From: Roseicitreum antarcticum
Lineage (GTDB): Bacteria; Pseudomonadota; Alphaproteobacteria; Rhodobacterales; Rhodobacteraceae
Assembly (NCBI RefSeq): GCF_014681765.1
Contig: NZ_CP061498.1
Coordinates: 3,473,073-3,537,072, forward strand
Length of the DNA stretch: 64,000 nt
Direction of reading: 5' to 3'
A program made the position numbers and the translations under genes. The notes under the pieces are model-generated. The model was not told where the DNA came from, ran no database searches, and saw only the letters and a list, made by a program, of their open reading frames with translations. This document shows, in pieces, positions 53,458 through 61,796 of this stretch; position 1 is the first letter of the stretch; the number at the start of each line of letters is the position of its first letter.

Positions 53458-53777
53458 TGGGTTTGTTTGACGGCATGGCCGGGCTTGTCGCGGATGTGTT
53501 CGGCGATGCCGTCAGCTACACCCCCGGCGCGGGCGCGACGCGGATCGTCCAGTCGATCGGGCGTCGCACCCCGGTGCAGGCGATCGGCCCGGACGGGGTC
53601 GAGACCCTGCTCACCAGTCCGACGTGGCGGGTGCGCCAGGACCTCGTCCCCGAGATCGCCCGCGGGGATCGTGTGGCATTCGGGGGCCATTTGTACCGGG
53701 TCCTCAACGCGCATCCCCAAGGATCACCTGCCGTCGATGCCCATCTTGTCTGTGAACTGGATGAGGTCGAGGCATGA
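53457..53777 (+). CDS. Head-tail connector (gpFII-like)
   Basis: 106 residues: MGLFDGMAGLVADVFGDAVS, YTPGAGATRIVQSIGRRTPV, then DLVPEIARGDRVAFGGHLYR and VCELDEVEA. The beta-rich pattern, size and position match lambda FII-type joining proteins. The start overlaps the stop of the decoration gene. Confidence 0.75.
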   Translation: MGLFDGMAGLVADVFGDAVSYTPGAGATRIVQSIGRRTPVQAIGPDGVETLLTSPTWRVRQDLVPEIARGDRVAFGGHLYRVLNAHPQGSPAVDAHLVCELDEVEA

Positions 53778-54217
53778 GCGGCGAACGCAAGGCTCTGCGT
53801 GCAGATCTGCGCGCGGCCATTGATGGAATCAAGTCACTTTACGGGCCGCTGGCCACAGCGCCGGTCATCAGCGCATGGGCGCAATCGCTTGATCCCAAAG
53901 CCCTGCCGGTGATCGGCGTTGCGACCCCTTCGGAGGAATGCAGCGCTGCCACTCAAGACACCACGGCCCTCGATCTGACCGCAGTGGTGGTCATCAAGCG
54001 TGTCGAGCGCACAGGTGATGATGGCACCGCTCTTGAAGATGCACTCGACGATGATGCCGAAGCGCTGATCGGCCCGATCGAAGCTGCCATGCAGTCAGCC
54101 CGACGCGATTTCGAATTGCGATCATCCGCTATTGATATTTCCGCGGGTTCGCCTCGCGTCGGCACCCTGACCCTGACTTTCGCCGCGTCCGATCATCGCG
54201 CGCGCACCATCCCATAG
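53774..54217 (+). CDS. Tail terminator-like protein (gpU position)
   Basis: 147 residues: LRADLRAAIDGIKSLYGPLA, SLDPKALPVIGVATPSEECS, DLTAVVVIKRVERTGDDGTA, then LRSSAIDISAGSPRVGTLTL. Alternating strands and a helix with DDDAEALIGPIEAAM fit the minor tail protein U fold. ATGA overlap with the connector gene. Confidence 0.65.
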   Translation: MSGERKALRADLRAAIDGIKSLYGPLATAPVISAWAQSLDPKALPVIGVATPSEECSAATQDTTALDLTAVVVIKRVERTGDDGTALEDALDDDAEALIGPIEAAMQSARRDFELRSSAIDISAGSPRVGTLTLTFAASDHRARTIP

Positions 54218-54228
54218 GAGGATTACCC

Positions 54229-54684
54229 ATGCCTGCCCCCGCTTTCTCGATTTCGCCACTGCTGGCCCACGGGTCAACGATCCGCGTTGGTCGCGGCGAA
54301 ACCCCCACATGGACCCCGGGCACCGGCCTGCAGGATGTCGAATTCCCCGATCAGATGCCCGCTGATCTGGACATCACAAACCAATCGTCGCCCGGTGCGA
54401 CAGAAGAGAACATGCCGGGCCTTTTGCCCGCTGTCGATTTCTCGGTCGATATGATGTACGACGTCGGCTCGGAATGGGACACCGCTCTTGAGAGCCTGAA
54501 CGCCCGTGATGCCAGTACCGGTGCCAAGGAGCTGCACCTGCTGGAAATCTGTGTGGGCACCGGGACCGGCAAGAAGACCAGGACATTCCTTGCCTATCTG
54601 AAGGACTACAAGCCGCGCGGCCCGATCAAGGGCAACGTCGCCATGCGGGCGACCTGGCGGCTCATGTCGACGGTGGCAGAATAA
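54229..54684 (+). CDS. Phage tail tube protein
   Basis: 151 residues: MPAPAFSISPLLAHGSTIRV, WTPGTGLQDVEFPDQMPADL, ITNQSSPGATEENMPGLLPA, VDFSVDMMYDVGSEWDTALE, ending YLKDYKPRGPIKGNVAMRAT. Position and beta pattern correspond to lambda gpV-type major tail proteins. Preceded by AGGAGG. Overlaps the next gene by one base (AATGG). Confidence 0.75.
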   Translation: MPAPAFSISPLLAHGSTIRVGRGETPTWTPGTGLQDVEFPDQMPADLDITNQSSPGATEENMPGLLPAVDFSVDMMYDVGSEWDTALESLNARDASTGAKELHLLEICVGTGTGKKTRTFLAYLKDYKPRGPIKGNVAMRATWRLMSTVAE

Positions 54685-55050
54685 TGGGGGGCCCGAACCG
54701 CGAAACCGTCGTCGTGACCCTCTCGGATGGCAGCGCGCTGCACCTGCGCTTTGACATCAACGCGGTTTGCGACTTCGAGGAGGTGATGACCGCTGGGGGC
54801 TTTGATGCGACCCGCGAGTTGCACCGAATGGAGACCAGCGTGCGCCCCACCGTCTCGGCTGTGCGGGCAATGGTCTATGCCAGCGCCCGTGAGAAACGCC
54901 CCGACCTGACGCTGCGCCATGTGGGTGACCTTCTGCGCACTGATGGCGAGGCTTTGGTCAAGGCTGCGCGCGAAGCCATGCAGCGCGCGGCCCCGATCCT
55001 GCGCCGGAAGGCGAGGCGGCGGAAAAGCAGACGCCCCCGAATCCCTGATG
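54684..55050 (+). pseudogene. Tail assembly chaperone (gpG-like), one frame break near end
   Basis: Start MGGPNRETVVVTLSDGSALH, RFDINAVCDFEEVMTAGGFD, TVSAVRAMVYASAREKRPDL, LRHVGDLLRTDGEALVKAAR. At about 55010 the run CGGAAGGCGAGG appears to lack one G. With it the protein ends GEAAEKQTPPNP and its stop overlaps the next ATG (CCCTGATGC). The alternative, a programmed frameshift into the next gene, is possible but less needed. Confidence 0.7.
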
Positions 55051-55383
55051 CAATGGGCCGAAGCGCTGCACGTTCAATGGTGCGCGGCGGGTTGTGATCC
55101 CGCCGCGTTCTGGTCGCATACCATTCGGGGCGTGTTCCGGGTGCTTCGGGGCGCTGGATTGGCGCGTCGGCGCGCCTACACCGACACGCTGCTCGCTGCG
55201 TGGAACGGTGCACGCGCCTCGGCCACCGAACTGCGCGATCTGGTGGATGAGGTCAGTCAAGCCGATGGCCCGCGCAAACAACTGCCGCCGCAGGCGCTGG
55301 CAGCGGCGCTGTCCAGCATGGCCAACAAGCTGGGTGCAATTTCAATGGCAGAGTATCGGGCAAGGGTTTGGGGGCGAAAATGA
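55048..55383 (+). CDS. Second tail assembly protein (gpT position)
   Basis: 111 residues from MQWAEALHVQWCAAGCDPAA, then FWSHTIRGVFRVLRGAGLAR and a helical C-half ATELRDLVDEVSQADGPRKQ, ending MAEYRARVWGRK. Lies between the gpG-like gene and the tape measure, where lambda-like phages encode the second chaperone. ATGA overlap with the tape measure. Confidence 0.65.
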   Translation: MQWAEALHVQWCAAGCDPAAFWSHTIRGVFRVLRGAGLARRRAYTDTLLAAWNGARASATELRDLVDEVSQADGPRKQLPPQALAAALSSMANKLGAISMAEYRARVWGRK

Positions 55384-57407
55384 CAGGATTTGTGGGGCGT
55401 TTGCGGGCGCAACTGGGGCTGGACACGACCAGTTTTGACCAGGGCGTGAAAGGGGCGGCAACCCGGGCGCGTACCGGATTTGCGGGGGCTTTCTCTTCGG
55501 TCGGGGTTGATCACGCCGGTCACGGTTGGCTTTGCCGCCGCCGGAGCAGCGGCTTATGCCGTGGTGGGCCCCGCGCGCGCGCCAGCGCCATTGATGAGGC
55601 CGCAAAAGCATCGCGCCGCGTCGATGGATCGCTGGCGGGCTGGGAGGCGGTCAAGCTGGCCGCGTCTGAAGCCGGGGTCGAGGTCACGCAGTTGGCAGAC
55701 CAGCTGCAAAACCTCAACACGCGGCTGGCCATGCCGACCGAGGGCTCAACATCGGCATTGGCGCGGCTGGGGCTCGATGCTGCGGAATTGCGCGACATGG
55801 ATGTCGATGGCCGGGTCGCGGCCATTTCGGACGCGGTGGCGGATCTGGGCTATGATGCGGGGCAGGCCAGCGCGCTTTTGCGCGATCTGGGGATCGAAGA
55901 CCGGCGCATGGTCAACCTCATCACTGCCGGTGGTGCCGGTATTCGCGCTGCGGCTGCGGATATCGAGGATTATGGCCTGGCGGTTTCTGACGTTGATGCC
56001 AGCGCGATCGAGGCCGCAAATGACCAGATCGGGCGGCTTTCGATGATATCGGGCGCGCTTGGCCAGCAGCTTGCCGTTGCACTGTTGCCTGCGCTTGGTG
56101 AATTGGCCCAGACCATGACCGACAGCCTTCGACAGGGCGGCCTGCTGCGTAGCATTGTCGACGGGCTGGGCGCGGGGTTTGCCGCTTTGGTCGGCGCAGT
56201 GCGCGATGTCGCGACGGTCGGCGGTGGGTTCATAAGCTGGATTGTTGATCTTACCGAAGGCGCATTCGAGGGCATGGGCGCCATTGGGGATCTGGGGCGC
56301 AAGATCTTCGACTTCTTTTCGGTCTTTGCGGTGTTTCGCCGTATCAGCTGGTTTGCCGATCTGATCCGGGGCGCGGGGGGCTTTGGCAATGCGCTTTCGC
56401 TGCTTTGGGACGTGGCCAAGGGCGTCTGGGCAGGCATCGTCGCCAGCGCCGGAACCATTGTGCCGGGTGTCCAAGCGGTTTGGCTGGATATTCAGGCCAC
56501 GTTTTATTCCATGGTTCAGAATATTTCATCGGCCTGGGCACGGCTGCTGACAGTCCTCGGTCAGAACGCGTTAAGTCTTGGCCTTGAAGACACTGCAAAA
56601 TCCATCGGGGATGCTGCTGAAAGGGCATGGGAAACCTTTGATGGCTTTACGGAATCGGCTGCGGCTGCATCCAGCCGAGCGGACGAATTGCGGGCCAGTG
56701 CCGCGCGCATGGTGGCAGAGGGTTTCACCCCGGCGCGCGAGGCAATGGCCGCTCTGACCGATGCGGTTGCGCGCGGTGATCAGGCACAGGGCGCCGCTGC
56801 GGTGACTGCCGATGAGCTCAATACGCAGCTGGCCGAGATGGAGCAGTCTGGCGGGGGTGCGGCAGGAGGGTTGGCGCAGGTAAAGGATGCCGCCGATGGC
56901 GTGGCCGCAAGCCTCGAGAAGGGCGTGGACGCGGCGGCCAGCCTGATTGGCTCGATCGTCAAGGGGGACTGGCGGTCGGGGCTGTCGCAGATGCTGGCCC
57001 AGATCGCACAAGCCCAGCTCAAGATGAGCCTGATGCAGGTGGCGGAGCAGTCATCGGGGGGTGGGTTTTTCGGGTGGCTGGGCAAGTTGTTCGCGCCGGG
57101 CAATGCGCGCGGTACCAACTCGTGGCGCGGTGGCTTGACTGCGGTGGGAGAGGAAGGGATCGAACTGGTCGACCTCCCGGCGACGTCGCGGGTCTATTCG
57201 GCGAATGATACCGCGAAAATGCTGTCAGGCGGGGGTGCGCCACGCGGCGGGACCGCCGAGGTGGTGGTGCGCGTTGATGACAACGGCCAACTGCAAGCGG
57301 CGATCGAGCGGACCAGCGGCCAGGTCGTCGCCCGTGCCCGGTCCGGCATCGTCCGGGATTCGGTCGCGGCCACCTACAGCGCCAACCGCGAGGTGCCTTT
57401 CCGATGA
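55380..57407 (+). CDS. Tail tape measure protein
   Basis: About 675 residues. N-terminal MTGFVGRLRAQLGLDTTSFD (typical opening), helical AWGAA-type repeats, TQLADQLQNLNTRLAMPTEG, long hydrophobic helices (QAVWLDIQATFYSMVQNISS) and the C-terminal AVGEEGIELVDLPATSRVYS. Around 55500-55590 about 25 residues read out of frame (VDHAGHGWLCRRRSSG), while the neighbouring frame gives LITPVTVGFAAAGAAAYAVV. Two compensating indels flank this piece. It sets tail length. Confidence 0.88.
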   Translation: MTGFVGRLRAQLGLDTTSFDQGVKGAATRARTGFAGAFSSVGVDHAGHGWLCRRRSSGLCRGGPRARASAIDEAAKASRRVDGSLAGWEAVKLAASEAGVEVTQLADQLQNLNTRLAMPTEGSTSALARLGLDAAELRDMDVDGRVAAISDAVADLGYDAGQASALLRDLGIEDRRMVNLITAGGAGIRAAAADIEDYGLAVSDVDASAIEAANDQIGRLSMISGALGQQLAVALLPALGELAQTMTDSLRQGGLLRSIVDGLGAGFAALVGAVRDVATVGGGFISWIVDLTEGAFEGMGAIGDLGRKIFDFFSVFAVFRRISWFADLIRGAGGFGNALSLLWDVAKGVWAGIVASAGTIVPGVQAVWLDIQATFYSMVQNISSAWARLLTVLGQNALSLGLEDTAKSIGDAAERAWETFDGFTESAAAASSRADELRASAARMVAEGFTPAREAMAALTDAVARGDQAQGAAAVTADELNTQLAEMEQSGGGAAGGLAQVKDAADGVAASLEKGVDAAASLIGSIVKGDWRSGLSQMLAQIAQAQLKMSLMQVAEQSSGGGFFGWLGKLFAPGNARGTNSWRGGLTAVGEEGIELVDLPATSRVYSANDTAKMLSGGGAPRGGTAEVVVRVDDNGQLQAAIERTSGQVVARARSGIVRDSVAATYSANREVPFR

Positions 57408-58162
57408 CTGTCATCTATCCGTTCCCGCCGTTGTTTGCTGTGTCGAGTGAATGGACCGAGGTGGCGCCTGTCCGTCGCAGCCGTTCGGCTTTCTCGGGGC
57501 AGCGGTTTGTGTCGAGCGCGGGGCCTGCCCGGCGTGTGGCGCATGTGAGTATTTCTGCCCTGTCCGGTGCGCGCGATGGCGCGGGATATTCAGAGAGCCT
57601 GAAACGCTTGCTGGACGGGGGTATCAACCTGGTGCGCCTGACCAGCCCTGCGGTGAACTGGCACCTCGATGCTGTCGCGGCGAAAATGCCCGGGGGGTTG
57701 GTGTCGCATCCATCCGGGTTTCGCGCAGGCGACCTGACGGCCATCTGGCGCGACAACGTTGCCGTGGCGGGCGGCCTCGTGGTCGGCCCCATGTTGATCG
57801 GCGTGCCTGCTGACCATCGTGGTTTCCCGGCTATTGCGCTGGAGGGTCTGACGCCGAGGGCGCTGGTCTGTCGCGCACATGACGTGGTGCGATCCTACCC
57901 GCTCGATCTGGCGTCAGCGACCGCGCGCGCTGTGCGCACCGTCTATGCCGAAGCGGACGGCACCGCGCGGATCAGCCTGCACTCTGCCCTGCCAAAGGGT
58001 GTGATCAGTGTGACCGATCAGGAATCGGCGGTGTTCGAGGTGCTGGAAATGCCCCGTGCCGTCCAGCCGACCGGGCAAAACTGGTTTTATGATTGGTCGT
58101 TTCGCGAGGTTCTGGCCGATGAAATCCATCCTGACACGGTCGAGGTCTACCCATGGCACTGA
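57404..58162 (+). CDS. Minor tail protein after tape measure
   Basis: 252 residues: MTVIYPFPPLFAVSSEWTEV, SALSGARDGAGYSESLKRLL, GGINLVRLTSPAVNWHLDAV, IALEGLTPRALVCRAHDVVR, ISVTDQESAVFEVLEMPRAV. Position corresponds to lambda gpM or a DUF2460-like distal tail protein. No catalytic motif. Overlaps the previous gene by ATGA and the next by 10 bp. Confidence 0.7.
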   Translation: MTVIYPFPPLFAVSSEWTEVAPVRRSRSAFSGQRFVSSAGPARRVAHVSISALSGARDGAGYSESLKRLLDGGINLVRLTSPAVNWHLDAVAAKMPGGLVSHPSGFRAGDLTAIWRDNVAVAGGLVVGPMLIGVPADHRGFPAIALEGLTPRALVCRAHDVVRSYPLDLASATARAVRTVYAEADGTARISLHSALPKGVISVTDQESAVFEVLEMPRAVQPTGQNWFYDWSFREVLADEIHPDTVEVYPWH

Positions 58163-58749
58163 CGCGCGAGATCCACCCGGCAACGGTTGCCGCAATTGCG
58201 GCCGGGGGTTTCCATCCCATCACGCTGGTATTCGTCGACTGGCCCGATGATCCCGTGCGTGTGCATTCTGGCACCGGCACCCTGAATTGGGGCGGGCACG
58301 AGTGGATGGGCGTGGGGTATGATGCGCTGAATGCTGCGCTGTCTCTGCCGTCCGAGGCGCAGGGTCTGACCATGGCCGAAGGTGGCGCGCAGATCGGCGG
58401 TAGCCCCGACCTGATTGATCAATATCTGATCGACGCCGAGGATGCCCGCAATGCCGAAGTGCAGGTATGGTTCGGGGTGACTACGGCGCGCGCAGGACGG
58501 GTGCTGATCGGCGATCCGTTCAGCGTGTTTTACGGCTCGGTGGGCGCTGTCAGCGATACCGAGCAATGGGCCGGTGATATTGTCGAGCGTCTGATTGATC
58601 TGCAACTGACCTACGGGCCGTCGCAGCGCGCGCGCGGGTCCGCCTATCACACCTATGAGGACCAGTTGCGCACCGACCCTGCGGATACGGCGGGTCGCTG
58701 GGTCAAACAGGCGCGGGCGGACCTCGCCGAGGGGATCCCGAAATGGTGA
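58153..58749 (+). CDS. Minor tail protein (gpL/BR0599-like position)
   Basis: 198 residues: MALTREIHPATVAAIAAGGF, FHPITLVFVDWPDDPVRVHS, WVGVGYDA-type segment, IDQYLIDAEDARNAEVQVWF, PSQRARGSAYHTYEDQLRTD. Beta-rich, between the distal tail protein and an NlpC/P60-like gene, the usual gpL position. Sequence resembles DUF2163-type proteins without the Cys region. Confidence 0.65.
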   Translation: MALTREIHPATVAAIAAGGFHPITLVFVDWPDDPVRVHSGTGTLNWGGHEWMGVGYDALNAALSLPSEAQGLTMAEGGAQIGGSPDLIDQYLIDAEDARNAEVQVWFGVTTARAGRVLIGDPFSVFYGSVGAVSDTEQWAGDIVERLIDLQLTYGPSQRARGSAYHTYEDQLRTDPADTAGRWVKQARADLAEGIPKW

Positions 58750-59142
58750 CGCACGATCAGGTCATGGATGCAGTGCTGACCCATATGCGCGGGCCTTTTG
58801 TCTGGGGCGCTTCCGATTGCTGCACCAGCGCCAGCGATGTGTTCCAGGCGCTGCATGGGGTCGACCCGATGGCCCCCTTGCGCGGCCAGTACACGACGGA
58901 GGCGGGCGCATGGCGCTGGTGCGGCTTTGGGGCGGCTGGGGCGCATGACAACCCGGCTGGCCGCGCAGGCGGGCTGTCATGCGGGCGTGGGCGCGGCGGG
59001 TGAAGTCGGCCTCCTGCGCTTGCCCGATCGGTTCGTTCTGGGCATCGGGCTGGGGCACGAGCAATGGGCGGGCCGGATAGATGGCGGCTTTGCCTCTACC
59101 GATCGTGTCGTTCTTTGTTTTGGGTCGGTGCAACATGCCTGA
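58743..59142 (+). pseudogene. NlpC/P60-like tail hydrolase (DUF6950-like), one frame break
   Basis: Start MVTHDQVMDAVLTHMRGPFV, then WGASDCCTSASDVFQALHGV with the likely Cys nucleophile and PLRGQYTTEAGAWR. The frame slips at about 58915 and continues as LVRLWGGWGA, LAAQAGCHAGVGAAGEVGLL, FVLGIGLGHEQWAGRIDGGF. Equivalent to the gpK-type murein hydrolase of the tail tip. Its stop lies within the start region of the next gene (ATGCCTGA). Confidence 0.65.
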
Positions 59143-61221
59143 GATGATTATCGGCAAACTGGTGGCTGCTGGTCTCAGCCAGGCATTGGCGGGCGCCATC
59201 GTCAACATTGGCGGGTCGCTGCTGCTGTCGGTGGCCAGTCAGGCGCTGATGGGTGGACGCTCGCAGGGTGCGGATCTGTCGCGTGAACTGTCGATCCCCA
59301 CCAGCCTGCCGCCCTACCGATTTGCCTATGGCAAACGCGCGCGCATCCGTGGCTCATGGGCACCGGGATGGGTCGTCAAGGATAGCGTTCTCTATGGATG
59401 CATCCTGCTCAATTCGCGGCCTTGCGCGGGGACGAACGCGCGCTTGCTGATCGACGCGCGCTCGGTAGGGTTGGTGGGGAACATGCTGGATTTCGGCCAG
59501 GTGCGGTCTGGCACCGTGACGATTGTGGAGGGCGCGACGTTCGCCACTGTGACGCATTCCTTGCCGGGCGCTCCCGTCGCCGCTGACTGTGCCGCGTGGA
59601 ATAGCACGATCAAGGGCGTGATCGGCCAGATCACGGCCACGACATTCGGGGTCACGATCCCCAGCGCGGCGCCCGCAGGTGGCGTCACCCTGAACTGGCG
59701 GGCCTTGCTGACCAGTCCGGGCGCGGCAGCGGTAAACACTCCGTTTTCGGGCTATTTCAATTGCTGGTTGGGCCGTGGTGATCAGGGCCATCCGCCTGCG
59801 CGTATTCTTGCAGAAATGGGCGATCTGACCGGGCGGGATACTGCAAAGTTCTGGACCAGTGACAAATGGACAGGGCGCAGCGTGTTATGGGTGCGGGTCG
59901 TCGCTGGCCCGGATGCCAGTCGCCTGGAGCGTTGGCCATCGGCCCCGCCCGCCATCGAGGTCGAGGCTGATTGGACCCCCGTGTGGGATCCGCGTGACGA
60001 CAATCAGGATCCTGATGATCCGGCGACCTGGGAGGTTTCAGACAATCAGGCGCTGTGCTTGTTGGACGCCCTGCGCTTCAACCCGACAGCGCGCTACCCT
60101 CTGGCGCAACTGCGCGTCTCGGATTTCACTGACGCTGCTGACATCGCCGATCAAGATGTGGCGCTGGCTGCGGGCGGCACGGAACCTCGGTACCGCGTCG
60201 GCGGTATCGTGACGTTCATTGGCACGGGTGAGTTGGTGAACCAGATCACGCCCCTTGTCGATGCAGGGGCGGGTGCGCTGATGCGCGTGGGCGGACGGTT
60301 GGGCTATGCTCCCGGCGCCTATGCAGCGCCGGTGTTGTCGCTCTCGGACTATTTGCGTGATGGTCCGGTCAAGTTCCGTGCGACCCAGCCGACCCGCGAC
60401 ATCCCTGCCGCCGTCAAGGCGGTGTTCCCTGATGCGTTGGCGCAATGGGAATCGTCCGAGTTGACGCCTGCGCCGGTGCGGGACAATTGGGATGGGTCCG
60501 AGGATGATGTGCGCGCCTTGCCGCTCGACCTCGTGTTCTCGGCCAGCCAGGCGGCGCGTATCCAGCAGATCACCGCGCGTGGTCTGGCGCTGCAGCGAGA
60601 GTTCACCGCGACATTCCCGCCGTCGGCTTTGCCTGCGGTGGCAGGATCCGTGGCCGCGCTGGCCTTGCCGCGTGCAGGTGATGCGCGCAATGGCACATAC
60701 CGGGTCACCCAGACCGCACCTGCCGAGTGGATGGGGCAGGGGGACGGGGTGGCTTTGGCTTTGCCCATGACGCTGCGCGAGACCTCGGCGCATGTCTATG
60801 CCTGGGATGCGGCAACAGATGAGCCTGATCGATATGTCCGCTATGTGGCTCCGCCCGACCCGGCTATCCCGACCGTAGCGTTCACCGCCACGCTGTCTGG
60901 CGGCATCATCAATCTGGCCTTCCCCGTGCCGATTTCCGGCACCACCCCGGAAACATCAAACGGGTTTTTCGATTATATCGTCAATCCGCTGGCCAAAGCG
61001 ATTTATTGGGAGTTCAGGCAGGCAGACGGGCCATGGCAGCCCGCGCGAGAAATAGCATTGCCCGCGAGCTTTTCGGGCGGGGAAGGGGGCCATACCCCGC
61101 CGACAGGACCGACAGCCTGTCCCCACTGGTCAGCGGAACGACCTACCAGTTTCGAGCCCGCTGCCAGAACGCCGATGCCTATGGTGTTTGGCTGACGTCG
61201 GCGCCCATCACCACACCCTAA
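59135..61221 (+). pseudogene. Tail-tip attachment protein (gpJ-like), one frame break near end
   Basis: Start MPEMIIGKLVAAGLSQALAG with the hydrophobic IVNIGGSLLLSVASQALMGG typical of J proteins, then FAYGKRARIRGSWAPGWVVK, LWVRVVAGPDASRLERWPSA, ALCLLDALRFNPTARYPLAQ, LVNQITPLVDAGAGALMRVG and a C-terminal fibronectin-like domain (FTATLSGGIINLAFPVPISG). At about 61085 the frame shifts; the other frame gives SPLVSGTTYQFRARCQNADA and stops at 61221. Host-recognition protein unrelated in detail to the vWA-bearing one at 22226-25354. Confidence 0.8.
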
Positions 61222-61241
61222 TCAACCCGCAGGAGGCGCTT

Positions 61242-61531
61242 ATGCCGCGATACACCACGATCCACTGCCCCGGGCAGTGGACCCAGATCACTGATGCCGA
61301 TGTGACGGCACTCACATTCCAATTGCAGGGCCTGTCCTACGACAGCGCGTTCGTCAAATGCACGGCAGATGGCACGGCTCCGACGGATGAATTGGGCGCT
61401 GACCTTTACCGCGCCGATCAGGGCGAGCGCGCGATACCACTGGCTGATCTGGGTCTGGGGTGGCCGCGCCGCGCCGGGTCTGGGTCAAGCCGCACGTCAA
61501 TGCGCAACGCGTCAAGGTGGGCCATGCGTAA
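61242..61531 (+). pseudogene. Small tail-associated protein, one frame break
   Basis: Start MPRYTTIHCPGQWTQITDAD after AGGAGG, VTALTFQLQGLSYDSAFVKC, DLYRADQGERAIPLADL. After a break at about 61455 another frame reads VWVKPHVNAQRVKVGHA and stops, overlapping the next ATG. Probably a fibre-associated beta protein. Confidence 0.55.
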
Positions 61532-61796
61532 CATTCTTTCCGGCCTTCGGGGCCTCGCCAGCCCCATCGCGCGGCAAGGCAATGGCATCGCCGCGCGATT
61601 GCTGGCGGTGCTGCGTGCCGTCGCCCCGGGGTCATCGTGGTTCACGGCGCTGCAATGGGATGATCGCATCCCCACGCTAAGCCCAGCTTGGGCAGAGGCG
61701 GTTGCCCAGGCTTCCGACGCTTCTGCCGGATCTATGCCCCAGACCTGGGCGTCAGGTGGACTATTCGCAAAATGGGATGATGAGGTGGCACTATGA
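61524..61796 (+). CDS. Small tail-region protein
   Basis: 90 residues: MRNILSGLRGLASPIARQGN, AARLLAVLRAVAPGSSWFTA, WASGGLFAKWDDEVAL. The start overlaps the preceding stop; the end overlaps the next start (ATGA). Unknown function. Confidence 0.5.
   Translation: MRNILSGLRGLASPIARQGNGIAARLLAVLRAVAPGSSWFTALQWDDRIPTLSPAWAEAVAQASDASAGSMPQTWASGGLFAKWDDEVAL

Noticed and set aside
54684..55383. Programmed frameshift between the two tail chaperones
   Set aside because: A single missing G near 55010 gives a clean stop overlapping the next ATG. Given the many one-base losses here, an error is the simpler explanation, though a frameshift is not excluded.
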